Assembly (NCBI GenBank): GCA_026826555.1
Contig: JAKSZT010000142.1
Span: forward strand, 3,417,153 to 3,481,152
Length of the DNA: 64,000 nucleotides
Direction of reading: 5' to 3'
DNA from: Tolypeutes matacus
Taxonomy: Eukaryota > Chordata > Mammalia > Cingulata > Chlamyphoridae
Made by a program: the position numbers and the translations under genes. The notes beneath the pieces were generated by a model, which was given only the letters and a program-made list of their open reading frames with translations, ran no database searches and had not been told where the DNA came from. How positions within the stretch are numbered: position 1 is the first letter of the stretch; each line of letters begins with the position of its first letter. Positions 49,337 to 61,520 of this stretch are shown piece after piece.

Positions 49337-49339
49337 ACT

Positions 49340-49358
49340 TGGTACTGGAACTGGGGAC
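49340..49358 (+). other. Primer binding site, tRNA-Leu type
   Basis: The sequence tggtactggaactggggac starts three bases after the LTR end and fits the complement of a tRNA-Leu 3' end with mismatches. Confidence 0.65.
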
Positions 49359-49379
49359 TTGAGGAACAGAATCTGAAAC

Positions 49380-49901
49380 ATGGGATGTCTGAGGTGGTTC
49401 TGGGAGATTTTCAATTGGCTCACTACTCTAATTGGAATCAAGGATGTTAATGAGTCCCTTTCCAACAATGAAAAGGCCACTAACAGTCCATGGCATGGGT
49501 TGACAATAGAGATACATAAAATATCATCACTGGATTCCCATTCCTCCATGCTTATAAGAGGCAAGGATCTGGGTGAGAGGGTTTTCAACACCTTAAGAGA
49601 GTTTTGTGGAGTCAAATGGTATACTGATGGTGGCTGTCTCCTCCTAGATATTCAGAATACAGTTACAAAAGAAATAGATGAGCTAAAGTCTTCAAATTTG
49701 AAAGTTAAACACTGCATGAATGTTGTGAAAGTTTCTATGTGTGCTCTGAAAGAAAATCTTATCTCTTCCTCCGACAGGCTTGAGATTCTGAGAACCAAAC
49801 TCAAACTCTCATTGTATGTGCAGCAGTTACAAAGGAAACTAAAAGCACAACTCTACAGGATTTCTGCAGTTAAAGTGAAGGCATTGATTGGAAAGGAGTA
49901 G
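49380..49901 (+). pseudogene. ERVL gag-like frame
   Basis: An open stretch of 173 codons follows the leader, at the place of gag. It has a hydrophobic N-terminal part and a later Lys/Leu-rich, probably helical segment (residues 120-165). Gag forms the particle. It is shorter than an ERVL gag, and the following 1.2 kb to the protease is broken, so this is a remnant. Confidence 0.55.
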
Positions 49902-49964
49902 AACCCAGAGGATTGGGAAGGAAACATATAGGATGATGATAATATTAGTGGGGATATTGGAACC

Positions 49965-51154
49965 CTAAATTCTGCTGATATTGTACCAGGTAAACCTATT
50001 ATGGCCTGCCCTGGGGAAAACACACCTTGTCAACTTTGTATCACCGGACCTCCATCCTGCCCCAGGAAGTCTAGACCTCCTTCCAGCCCAGAGGTGCATA
50101 CCAGCTAAACTGAAGCCTGCACTTCCCAGCTTCTGGCCTACCCCAGGGAGTCTGAACCTCCTCCCAACCCAGAGTCGGCTACCAGCCAAACTCCAGCATG
50201 CACTGGCCAGCTTTTACCCTGCCATGAAGAATTTGCTTTCCAACCCCTGCCTGAAGAGATTAATACTGTCTCAACAGAAGAAAATGCATAGAAAAGCCCT
50301 AAGGTCCGTAGCTTACAAGACATTTCTAACCCTTCTTACCCACCCACACCACTCCTCTTCTCTTTGAGACCTATTACTAGACTAAAATCACAACAAGCCC
50401 CAAGGTGAAATACAAAGTGTGATTCTTGAAGAAGTACACTATACTCCAAAAGAACTGCATGAGTTTTCCAACTACATAGAAATAAATTAGGGAAATATGT
50501 GTGGGAATGGATACTAAGGGTATGGGATAATGATGGAAGGAATATAAAGTTGGATCATGCTGAATTTACTGATATGCACCCACTAAGCAGAAATTCTGGA
50601 TTCAATGCTGGAGCTCGAGGGGTTTGAAAGGACTCTAACAGTTTGTTCAGGTGGCTAACTGAAACATGGACCCTAAGATGGCCTAGCATATCTGAGGTTG
50701 AGATGACCGATTTCCCCTGTTAGACATTAGAAGAGGGAATTCAAAGGCTGAAAGAGGTAGGAATGCTAGAATGGACTTATATTTTAAGACCTGCCCATCC
50801 ACTCCAGGAATGTCACGAGGACACACCTTTAACTAGGACTGTGGTGAATAAATTTGTAAGACTAATGTCAACTTCCCTGAAGAGCTTTGTGGTTGTTCTT
50901 CTCTGTAGTTGAGATATTACTGTAGGGAAGGTTTAGTGGAATTATAATCCTCGAAAATTAGGGGATGATCAGATCTAGAGCTGGTAAAGGTCAAGTTTTG
51001 GCAGTTAATCACCAAAGACAAGGTGGGCGTGGCTACCACAATGAGAGACAGAATTAAAGCTGCACTCAAAATAGTCAAGGTCGCATAGAGTTATGCATTG
51101 GCTAATAGATCATAGGGTACCTAGAAATGAAATAGATGGGCAGTCTAATAAATT
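49965..51154 (+). pseudogene. Broken gag region of the ERVL provirus
   Basis: No long frame survives. Proline-rich repeats occur at 50035-50220, where 'agcttctggcctaccccagg' and 'cctgccccaggaag' are variants of one unit of about 100 bases. The rest fits decayed gag by position only. Confidence 0.4.
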
Positions 51155-51544
51155 TTGGAACTGTATAAGCAGAAGAGTTTTAGGTCAAGTGAACAAAACC
51201 CTAACTCAAACTACAGATGCAGAGAATCACGGCCCCTTAATCAATTCCCAGACCTGAGACAGTTTACAGACCAAGAGCACCTTGAAAGAGGAGAAGGCCA
51301 GGTCTCTTTGGAGAAGGATCCTTTTATTCTGCCAAAAATTTGTACTGTTAATCTTCCTCCAACCTTTCCCCAAGGATACCCATGGCCTTTTACCAGAGTA
51401 ACTGTGAAATGTGGAAAAGGAAATAATAATATATTTGGGGGATTATTAGACACTGGCTCAGAAGTGACATTAATTCCAAGAGACCCAAAACATCACTCTG
51501 GTCCACCAGTCACAGTAGGGGCTTACGGTATGTCAGGTGATTAA
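51155..51544 (+). pseudogene. ERVL protease remnant
   Basis: A 129-codon frame contains the aspartic protease active site DTGS at 51449-51460, inside LLDTGSEVTLIP. The frame stops at 51542, soon after the active site. The catalytic triad itself looks kept, but the domain is cut short. Confidence 0.75.
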
Positions 51545-51625
51545 TGGAGTTTTATCTCAGTTTAGTCTCACAGTGGGTCCAGTGGGTCTCCAGACCCATT
51601 CTGTGGTTATTTCCTCAGTTCAAGA

Positions 51626-52294
51626 ATGCATAATTGGAATAGACATACTGGAATAGACAGATCCCTGACTTGTGAAGTGAGAGCTATTATGGTAGGAAAG
51701 GCCAAGTGGAAACCACTAGAACTGCCTCTGCCTAGCAAAATAGTAAATCAAAAGCAATACTGGATTCCTGGAGGGATTGCAGAGATTAGTGCCACCATCA
51801 AGGATTTGAAGAATGCAGGGGTGGTGATTTCCATCACATCCCCATTCAACTCTCTTATTTGCTCTGTTCAGATGGATCTTGGAGGATGACAGTAGATTAT
51901 TTTAAACAAACAGGCGATGACTCCAATTGCAGCTGCTGTTTCAGATATGGTATCATTGCTTGAACAAATCAACACTTCCCCTGGTACCTGGTATGCAGCT
52001 GTTGATCTGGCAAATGATTTTTTCTCAATTGCAATAAGTAAGGACTACCAGAAACAGTTTGCATTCAGCTGGCAAGGTCAGCAGTATATGTTTACCTTCC
52101 TGCATAACGGGTATATCAACTCTCCAGCCCTATGTTACAATATTGTCTGGAGAGACATCGATTGTCTCTCCCTCCCTCAAGACATCACACTGGTCGATTA
52201 TGTAAATGGTATCATGTTGATAGGACCTATTGAGCAAGAAGTAGCAAAGACTCTAGACTTACTGGTAAGGCATTTGTCTGAGCGAGGATGGTAG
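51626..52294 (+). pseudogene. ERVL reverse transcriptase remnant
   Basis: Two frames (51626-51889 and 51917-52294) cover the N-terminal and palm parts of RT, separated by a frame break. Characteristic pieces are TPIAAAVSDMVSLL, WYAAVDLAND and GYINSPALCYN. The catalytic YxDD box is replaced by YVNG at 52199-52210, losing both aspartates, so this copy could not make DNA even if expressed. Confidence 0.85.
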
Positions 52295-52430
52295 ATAAAT
52301 CCAAAAAAATACCGAAGCCTGTCAACTCAGTGAAATTTCTAGATGTTCATTGGTGTGGGGCAAGTCAAGATATCCCTTTGTACAAGTTTAATATTACTTA
52401 TGAATTCCAAAAAAAGATAGCCCTTCTGAA

Positions 52431-52916
52431 GTGAAGGATAACTTTTTCAATCTGGCTCCACCTATGACAAAAAAAGAGGCACAATGCTTAGTTGGTCTCT
52501 TTGACTTTTGGAGAAAACACATTCCTCATTTGGGTGTGCTACTCCAGTCCATTTACCAAGTGACCAGAAAAACTGCTAGTTTTAATTGGAGACTGGCACA
52601 AGAAGAGGCTCTGCAACATGGCCAAGCTGCTGTGCCAGGTGCACTACCCCTTGGGCCATATGATCAAACAGATCCAATGGTGCTGGAAGTTTCAGTGCCA
52701 AATACAGATGTTGTCTGGAGCCTTTTATGGGCCCATATAGGAAAATCACAATGCAAACCCTTAATATTTTGGAGCAAAGCCCTGCCATCTTCTGCAGATA
52801 ACTATTCTCCTTTTGAGAAACAACTTTTGGTCTGCTACTGGGCCTTAGTAGAGACTGAACACTTAACCATGGGTCATCAAGTTACCATGAGACATGAGTT
52901 GCCTATCATGAGCTGA
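52431..52916 (+). pseudogene. ERVL RT connection and RNase H remnant
   Basis: A 161-codon frame holds the region after RT: FDFWRKHIPHLG, then GPYDQTDPMVLEVS, FWSKALPSS, and FEKQLLVCYWALVETEHL near its end. RNase H removes RNA from RNA-DNA hybrids. The C-terminal part is scattered over frames to about 53850. Confidence 0.8.
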
Positions 52917-53637
52917 GTATTTTCTGATCCACCAAACCATAAATTCAGATGTGGGAACTCTCTAATCTTTCCATCTAAGAAATAGTTTGGAAGCCTGTTT
53001 TCTTTGACCACACAGAAAATTCACCACTCCTGCTCATCCTATCTCCTTTATCTCCCACCTTATCACTAAATGTTTCTGTAATCCTGCTTTCCCATGGAAT
53101 TCTTATGAGATTATTTACACCCCTCATGTGCCACCATACCTGCCTGATCCTCCTGCACGTGCACCCTGACGTTGACTCTAGAAAAAGAATCCTGAATAAA
53201 AAGCGTGCTGGGGATCAGCTCGAGAGAACAGCTTCTTCTGCTGTTCTCCCCCGACCTCTCTCAACCTCCATGTTAAGAGTAATTTCATTGCGCCTTCACA
53301 ATCTATGCTGGACAGACCCCTGCAAGACTTTGCAGGATGGATCCCTGCCATTGGGCATGGACAGCAGCACTCCATAATAAAGTGGAATTGGTAGGGCTTG
53401 AGTGGGCATGAAGACACAAGTAAGTTATATGAGGGCTCATGGTAACCTCCCATGCCATGTTACCTTCTCTTTCCCACCCCAAAGCTTTGGCCTTTTCGGG
53501 AGTTCCTTACAATCAGTTGGGTGAGGAAGAGAAAACTCAGGCCTGAATTACAGATGTTTTTGCACCCTATGTAGGTACCACCTGAAAGTGGACAACTCCA
53601 GCACTGCATCTCTTTTATGGGACATCCCTGAAGGTTA

Positions 53638-54640
53638 GTGGTGAGGGAAAATCCTCCCAGTAGACAGCACTTTGAACAGTACACTTTGTTGTTCATTTTG
53701 CTTGGAGTAAGAAATGGCCAGAGGTGTGTTTGTACACTGATTCATGGGCTGTTGCCAATGGTTTGGCTGGATGTTCAGGGACTTGGAAGGAGCATGATTG
53801 GAAAATTGATGACAAAAAGATCTGGAGAAGAGGTATGCAGATAGACCTTTCTGAGTGGGCAAAAAACATAAAAATATTTGTGCCCACATGAATGCTCACC
53901 AGAGGATGATTTTAAAAAATCAAGTGGATAAGATGACCCACTCTGTTGCTAACTCTCAGCCTTTTCCTCCAGCCACTCAATACATTGTCCAATGGGCTCA
54001 TAAACAAAGTAGCCATGGAGGTGGGATGGAGATTATGAATGGGCTCAGCAAAGTGGACTATAGACAAGACTGACTTGGCTATAGCCACTGCTGAGCTGAG
54101 TGTCCAATCTACTGCCAGCAGAGACCCACACTTAGCCCCTAGTATGGCACCATCCCCTGAGGTGATCAGCCTGCTACCTGATTGCAGGTTGACTACATTG
54201 GACCACTTCCACCATGGAAGGGGTATTGATTTGTTTTAACTGGAATAGACACATACACCAGATATAGGTTTTAATTTCCTGCATGCAATGCTTCTTCCAA
54301 AACTACCATCCATGGACTTACCACATGGCTTATCTACTGCCATGGCATTCCACACAACAATGCCTCTGATCAAAGAATGCATTTCACAGCAAATGATGTG
54401 CAGGAATGGACACATACCCATGGACTTCACTGGTCTTACCATGTTCCCCATCACCCTGAAGCAACTAGATTGAAAGAAGAGTGGAATGGCCTTTTGAAGA
54501 CTCAATTATGGTGCCAACTAGGTGGCAATAACTTGCAGGGTTGGTGCAATGTTCTGCTGAGTTGTGCATGCTCTAATTCAGTGTCTTCTCTATGGTGTTC
54601 TTTCTCCCTTAACAAGGATTCATGGATCCAGGAATCAAGG
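53638..54640 (+). pseudogene. ERVL integrase remnant
   Basis: Frames switch several times. The piece 53855-54073 contains the His-rich part of the zinc-binding N-terminus (AHMNAHQR, WAHKQSSHGG). The segment 54180-54640 contains catalytic-core text such as 'HWSYHVPHHPEA' and WNGLLKTQL. Integrase would join viral DNA to the host chromosome; the domain is broken by frameshifts and stops. Confidence 0.75.
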
Positions 54641-55110
54641 GGTGGAAATGGGAGTGGCACCACCCACTATTACTCTTAGTGACCCTCGAGGAAAATTTTT
54701 GATTCCTGTCCCCGGGATCCTACAGGTCTTAGTTCCAAAAGGAGGATGCTGCCAACAGGGAACAAAACAATGATTCCATTGAACTGGAAGCTAAGACTGC
54801 CACCTAGCCACTTTGGGCTCTTCCTACTTCTGAATCAACAGGCAGAAAAGGGAATTGCTGTACTGGCTTGGGTGATTGATCCTGACTATCAAGGGGAAAT
54901 AAGACTGTATCTGCATAATGAGGGTAAAGAAGAGTTAGCCTGAAATACAGGAGAACCTCTAAGGCATCTCCTAGTACTTCCATGCCCTGTGATTAAAGTC
55001 AATGGAAAATTGCAAAAACACAATCCAAACAGGACCAACAACAGCCCAGAATCTTCAGGAATGAAAGTTTGGGTCAACCCACCAGGCAAAGAACCATAGC
55101 CAGTTGAGAT
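54640..55110 (+). pseudogene. ERVL dUTPase-like remnant
   Basis: The frame 54746-54943 encodes LRLPPSHFGLFLLL and WVIDPDYQGEI, typical of the dUTPase-like domain that ERVL elements carry after integrase. dUTPase keeps uracil out of DNA by cleaving dUTP. It is cut by a stop at 54941. Confidence 0.7.
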
Positions 55111-55544
55111 GCTTGCTGAAGGAATATGGAATGGGTAGTGGAAGAAGGGGGTGATAAATATGAGCTTCGTCCATGTGACCAATTACAGAAATGAGGGCTG
55201 TAATGCTCATGAATCTTTCTTCCTTATTTCATTATGAGTATGATTGTATATGTACACAAAACAAATTTTGTTTTGTTTTTCAACCTTTTTCCTTATCATA
55301 TGACAAGTTGTATTAGTTTCATGTCATAATATTTAAGGATGTCAAGTTTAAGAGTGAATATTACCCATGTACTTGCACCCTATTCTGAAGGTACTTAATG
55401 CATTTCCTATCATACAAAGGAGAGTTGAACATTGTTAGTTCCACTTGGAAATATATATATATGCATGTCTGTTATTGTTATTACTCAGATACAAAGTATG
55501 GTTTAAGATAATGTGTATGGTTGCTGAGTTGACAAGGGCTGGAA
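55111..55544 (+). other. ERVL 3' non-coding part with polypurine tract
   Basis: No env frame is visible between the dUTPase remnant and the LTR. The purine run 'aagggctggaa' (55534-55544) ends exactly at the 3' LTR and is the likely polypurine tract. Confidence 0.6.
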
Positions 55545-55995
55545 TGTGATGGTTAGGCTAATGTATCAACTTGGTCAAGTAATTGTGCCCAGTTGTTTGG
55601 TCAAGCAAGCATTGGGCTAATTGTAATATAAGGACTTTTATGGGCTTTAGTCATTGGTGAGTTTACTGCATAGATGGCTGATTATATTTGCATCAACCAG
55701 GGAGATTGCTGTCAGCAATGAGTGCAGCTTTATCAAATCAGTTGAATGCTTTAAAAGGGGTAGTTGTTTCAGCATTCAGAGAGAATTTCCCAGCAGGTAT
55801 TTGGAGAGCCAGCATCACCCAGAATCTCATCAAGAACCTTCACTGGACTTTCATCAGAGCCCCTAGTTTCCAGCCTGCCTGCAGATCCTGGACTTGTGCA
55901 ACCCCAGGGTCATGTGAGAGACTCTTATAAAATCTCATACTATTTACAGATATTTCCTGTAGATTCTGTTAGCCTAGAGAACTCTGACTAATAGA
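55545..55995 (+). repeat. 3' LTR of the ERVL provirus
   Basis: It starts TGTGATGGTTAGG and ends CTGACTAATAGA. It is about 22 bases longer than the 5' LTR because of a segment near 55732-55765 missing there. Confidence 0.85.
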
Positions 55996-58450
55996 AGCAT
56001 GAAAGTGAGCATCCTTCTCTTGTTCCAGATCTTAGAGCAATAGGTTATGGGACTTCACCATTGAATATGATGATATCTGTGGGTTTATCATGTATACCTT
56101 TAATCATGTGGAGGAAGTTTTCTTTTATTCCTATTTTTTTAAGTGTTTTTATCAGGAAAGTGTGCTGTATTTTGTAGAATGCTTTTTCTTCACCTATAGA
56201 GATGATCATATATTTTTTTTCTTTGAAACTGTTAAGGTGGTGTATTACATTGATTGGCTTTCTTATGTTGAACCATCCTTGTATACTAGGGATGAAACCC
56301 ACTTGTTTATGGTGTGTAATCCTTTTGATGTTTTATTTTATGTATTTGAATCTTCTCTCTTTTCCTGTTTGTTAATCTAGCTAAGGGTTTGTCAGTTTTA
56401 TTACTTTCTCAAAGAACCATCTTTTGGTTTCATTTACTTTTTCTGCTCTCTTATTTTCAATTTCATTTAGTTCTGCTCAATAATCTTTTAAAATACAGGC
56501 ATTTATGGCTATGGAATTTCCCTCTCGGTACAGTTTTTGCTGCATCCCATAGATTTTGATACATTGGGTTGTCATTTTGATTTATTTCAAGGTAGTTACA
56601 GATTTCTTTGTGATTTCCTCCTTGACCGATTCTTTATCTGGGAGTGTGTTGTTTAACTTCCAGATTTTTGTTCCTAATCTGGTTCTGTGCACCTTGCTGA
56701 TTTCCTGCTGCATTCCATTGTGGTCAGAGAAATTAATTTCTATAATTTCAATCTTTCTGAATTCAATTCAAATTGTTTTGTGGCCTAACATGTGGTCTAT
56801 CCTCAAGATCAATCCATGTACACTCGAGAAGAATGTATTCCCACTGAATTTGGGTGTAATGTTCTGTATATGACTATTAGTTCCAAATCCTCTAATGTAT
56901 TATTCAAGGTCTTTGTTTCTTTATCGATTCTCTGTCATGGTGTTCTGTCTAATGTTGATGATGGTGCATTAAATTCACTTACTATAACTGTAGAGAGATT
57001 GATATCTCCATTTAGTTTTACTAATGTTTGCCTCGTGTATTTTAAGGTGCCCTGGCTAGGTGCATAAATTTTAATGATTGTTCTTTCTTCTTCACAGATT
57101 ACCCATTTTATTAATATATAATGGCTTTGCCTCTTACAATAATTTTGCATTAAAATCTATTTTGTCAGATAATAGTATAAACACTGATGCTCTTTTTTGT
57201 TTGTTTTTTGCATGTAAAAATTTTTTTCAACAATTTATTTTCAGCCTCATTTTGTCCCTGGGTCTAAGATGGGTTTCTTGTAAACAGAATATAGATAGGT
57301 GATATTTCCTTATACATTCTGCCAATCTGCATCTCTTTATTGGAGAGTTGAATACATCAACAGTCATTGTTATTATTGTCAAGAAATTACTTACATTAGC
57401 CATATTATCTTTAGGTTTATGTATGTATAATATTAATTTTATTTCTCTTTTTATCTTTTTAGTTATTCTTACACTCTCCTCTTACTCTCTTTCTCCTGTT
57501 TTATTTTTTTTTTCCTTTCAGAATGCCATTTATTATTTATTGAAAGGCAGATTTCTTATTGACAAAATCTCTTAATTTCTGTTTATCTGTTTATATTTTG
57601 AATTCTGCCTTATTTTTACATCCCTGCTTTGGTGGATAAAGAATTGTTGGCTAGATTTTATTTTCTTTTAGCACCTTAACTATGCCATACTACTGCCTTC
57701 TTGCCTCCATGGTTTCAGATAGGAAATCAGCACTTGATCTTTCCCTGTATGTGATGGATCTCTTTTCTCTTGCTACTTTCATTATACTTTGTCTTGACCA
57801 TTGGAAAATCTGACCAGTATATGTCTTGGAGTAGGCCTGTTAGGATTTATACTGTTTGGGATGTGCTGCACTTCCTGGACATGTACAGCAATGTCCCTTG
57901 AAAGAGTTGGGAAATTATCAGCCATTATTTCCTCCAAAACTCCTTCTGTCTCCTTTCCCTTCTTTTCTCCCTCTGGGATTCCTATAATGCTTTTTTTGTG
58001 TTGCCATTCAAATCCCTATATCCTTGCTGAATTTTTTCTATCTTTTTATCTGTCTGTTCTACTATCTGTCTGATTTCAGATGTATTGTCTTCCACATCAC
58101 TGATTCTTTCCTCTGCCTGTTCAAATCTGCTCTTATATTCTTCTGTGTATTTTTGATTTGTTGCATTATTTCATTCATCATAATCATACTGGTTATCTTT
58201 TCATGTATATTTTCAATTTCTTCCATATGTTCTGCAATGTTTTCTTAATATCCTTAACCTCTTCCTTCTCTTCATTAAGTTGTGTCATTATATTTGTTTG
58301 GACATCTCTGATTAGTTTTTCCATGTTCTGCATCTTCTCTGATTTTTAAATTTGTTCATCAGACTGGGCCATGTCTTTCTCTTTCTTAGTATGTCTTATA
58401 ATTTTTTTTTGTATCTAAGCATATGTTTACTTTGATGGGTTTATTCAGTT
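55996..58450 (-). mobile_element. L1, 5' part: N-terminal ORF2, spacer and ORF1
   Basis: This continues the L1 of 46092-48907. Antisense ORF2 runs from 55996: RT part 'tatgttgaaccatccttgta', then endonuclease part 'tttgtggcctaacatgtggt'. The inter-ORF region lies around 57650-57850. ORF1 follows, with 'gggattcctataatgc' (antisense of IIGIP) near 57977, and then the coiled-coil part. The total of about 5.3 kb without the provirus is near full length. It is inactive because of many stops. Confidence 0.8.
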
Positions 58451-59259
58451 TATTAGCTTATCTATCTACTTTAGTGAGCTTGTAAGAGAGGGACTTAAAA
58501 CTTGGAGGAAGGAAGAACAGAGCAGTAACAGGTGAGTAAACAGAAGATTAAGAGGGACTTGTAATAATGGCAGCTTGACTAATGGTAGGAGAAAAAATAA
58601 GTGTAAGAGCTGCAGAGACAATGTGTCTCCTGGATTTGACCTATGTTTACTGCTCTTAATTTTGCTTGTTCTGCTTTCTTTCTAATTGAATTATGCCCTA
58701 TACACAGTTAGCCTTTGAAATTGTGAATAAATGTTTGTGAATCAATCAATTCATGAATATTTTTTGAACTAGGGTACAAATGTTTATCTGATCATTTCAG
58801 GGTTTTGTTATTTTCCTGCAACTACACTGCCAACTATTTACTGACTAGTTTTCTCTACCACAGTGTATATTCTCTTCTCTTTCATGATATGTTTTCCAAA
58901 TTTTTATTATATGATATTTCATTCACATAAACTGTTAAAAAATATTTTCATTTAACTTTCTCTTATAACTAGAAAATTGGGTAAAATTCACTGATCAAAC
59001 TTGAGATAATTCTCTGGCCTGAATATCTGTCATCCAAAATTCTTCCTTACTAATATAGCAGTGATATGTTAGATTTTCCATCTCATGATTATTTCATTGC
59101 TTGATATGTATATTTATAATGGATTTTAGTTATCTGCTTTAAATTTTTACATATGAACATAAAATTAGTTTTCTACTTGAGAATTATACAATATTTCAGA
59201 AACTGTGGTAACAGGAAAGAAGAAGATTAAAATTCTAAGCTCAGAAATTCTGAAGGACA
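58451..59259. other. No gene seen
   Basis: The first 200 bases may be the L1 5' leader. The rest is AT-rich and unassigned. Confidence 0.35.
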
Positions 59260-59930
59260 AAACTAAAATCCCTGTTCCTTCAGGCTGAGGAGAAAGAGAA
59301 AGAATCATAATCAAAACCTGGAATGGCTATAACCAGAGAGCAGGCACCAACCAGAGCTGGGCTCAATCTTATAAAAACTACAAAACAAAATACAGAACAC
59401 AAAAAAGAAAAAACAAACAAAAAACTACAGTGCAGACTCAAATCAGCTCAGTATCTGTTTGGATTGAGGTGAACACTAAATACCCTCTATGCTTAATAGT
59501 AAGAGGAAATGTTTTCTGGAGAATGGATGAAGTCAGATTTTCTTTATACACAATGTCTACTGTGCAAAAAATTATGAAACCTGTTAAGAGGCAGGGATAT
59601 GTGACCAAAAATTAAGAGGAAAATGATTAACACTAGCAGATCACAAATGACCCAGTTTTGAAATGAACAAGGAGTTTAAAATAACTATTAAACATTTAAA
59701 AAGATATTAATAGAAAATAAAAACAAATGGAAGAAATGGGGAGTAAGTTTAACAGAGAAATAGAAAGACTAAGAAAGAACCATGTATATTTCATAACTGA
59801 AATATATGAAAATATGAATTTAAGACAGACTTAAAAAGCATGCCACAAAAAACAAAAGAAAGGATGGCTGAATTGAAAACACAGATCCATAAAAATTATC
59901 AAAACTGAAGCATGGAAATATAAATTCCCT
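59260..59930 (+). mobile_element. Old L1 5' leader and ORF1 start fragment
   Basis: The order of phrases follows old mammalian L1: 'aattatgaaacctgttaaga', 'gatcacaaatgacccagttt', then A-rich coiled-coil-like sequence ending 'ttgaaaacacagatccataa'. Heavily decayed. Confidence 0.5.
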
Positions 59931-61389
59931 GGTTCCACAGATGGGCAGTTTTACAAACACATCTAGTTGGCTTATTTGAATGCACAAAGCCAATGATCCA
60001 TGATGTCATAAAAAATCCAGTGCACATTTCTTGATGATTAAGTAATGGAGTACATTGCAGATGGTCACCTAATGGTTGGATGCCATTGACACAACCAATA
60101 TCATCTCATCCACTCCAAAAATGTCCAAAGAAAATATGGCATATGCAGCCTCCAAAGGAGATGGTCCTGTTTTCTGTGAGTAAGTCTTTGATCATTTTAC
60201 ATGTAGTGACTGAGGAAAGGCAAAAGTCAAAGAAAGAGAGATTGGCTTACAAGAAGAAAAAGTAGAAGTATACACTGTGGTCAGTGATAATTAAGAGGAT
60301 AGTGAAGCTGTTGCATAATATGATGATTATATAAAATGAAGAATTTATCAGGGAAAGGCCTGGAACACGCATGAATCAAAAAGTACAAGATAAACTCAGA
60401 CACCAGAGTCTGGCTTATTATTTCCATTCAGTGAAGTTTGTTCTGAATTAATCTGAAATGAATAATGTTAAATTAAATTTTCTGAACAACCTATATTCAA
60501 CGAATATTCAAAATTAGATTTAAAAAGAAAATATATCAATGAGTTATAAACCATTCCTTTTGAAAATATTATAATTTATTTAATATAATTTTATCCTTTG
60601 GCAATTCTGAGGAATGATTATCACTTTTACTTTAATTTCCAGTGACAGAAAGCTCACTCCCTAATAGTGCAGTGTTGCATGTTCATTATTTCTTTGAAGC
60701 TGAAATATCTAGACCCTATTCTTTCTTATCATTGTGTTTGTATGTATGTACATATTTAACTTTCAAACATATTTCAATTATTTTTGTTTGCCTGTTTTTT
60801 ATTATCAATAAAATGCATTCATGCAAATGCACATAATTTTAAAATTCCATTTAACTTTGTACCTTTTTTTGCCTTCTGCATTTTAAACAATTGTCTTAAA
60901 AAATTTCACAACCACTCTTAAACTCCCATTTAGAATCTGTGAAGAGCTTGGCTTAATATTTAGTACTCTGGAAGTCACTGATAATAATTTCATTAATAGC
61001 AAGTATGAATTTCTATTTCATCTATAACTATGTGTTTTAAAGGAGTTATTACTATAAATTTTAAGGCTTCAGTGAAGGTGTGTGAGTTTGTGTTTTTCAT
61101 TTGTTTAAATTTCTTTAGTGAGCAACCTTCTGATATTTATCTTGTCTGATATCAGGGCTGAATCTGATGTTTATATGATTCTAGTCCCTGTACTGCTACT
61201 TAACTTACGTGAGTCACATTCTACAGGTTCTCATTTCTACTAATAAGTAAAAATATATTGTTCTTTAACATATGCTGTTGTTATGACACGATATATTTTT
61301 CACAGTAATTGTGAAGGTCAAAAGCCACATAGAACTGGGGACCCTTATTGATATGCTATAAAAATTATCAAAAAAGAGGGTATTTTATA
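59931..61389. other. No gene seen
   Basis: A patch at 60060-60300 has the feel of old coding sequence (a Lys-rich end, RLAYKKKK) but I cannot name it. The rest is AT-rich. Confidence 0.3.
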
Positions 61390-61520
61390 GTGGTAAATGA
61401 AATGGTCTTTGAAATAAGACAGATTTGGGTTTGAGTCTTTGCTCCACATTCAGCAAGGTGACATAGGGCATATTTCATCTTAGACTTAGCTTCATCAAAA
61501 TGGGAATGAATGTGAAGATT
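61390..61520 (+). repeat. MIR SINE
   Basis: A box-B-like 'gggtttgagtctttgctcc' follows 'aagacagatt', then the MIR core ('aaggtgacatagggcatatt') and 'catcaaaatgggaatga'. Confidence 0.6.

Larger units (their letters stand above)
48908..55995 (+). mobile_element. ERVL endogenous retrovirus, full-length layout, inactive
   Basis: Two LTRs in the same orientation enclose about 6.2 kb with a primer site, gag-like frame, protease, RT, RNase H, integrase and dUTPase remains, in that order. A dUTPase after integrase, a tRNA-Leu-type primer site and no env are the marks of the ERVL group (class III). Every coding region is broken by stops and frameshifts. It lies in - strand L1 sequence; I see no clean target duplication (flanks 'acggg' and 'agcat'). 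Confidence 0.9.

Noticed and set aside
57801..58073. Open frame of 90 codons on the + strand
   Set aside because: It is the antisense of the L1 ORF1 region.
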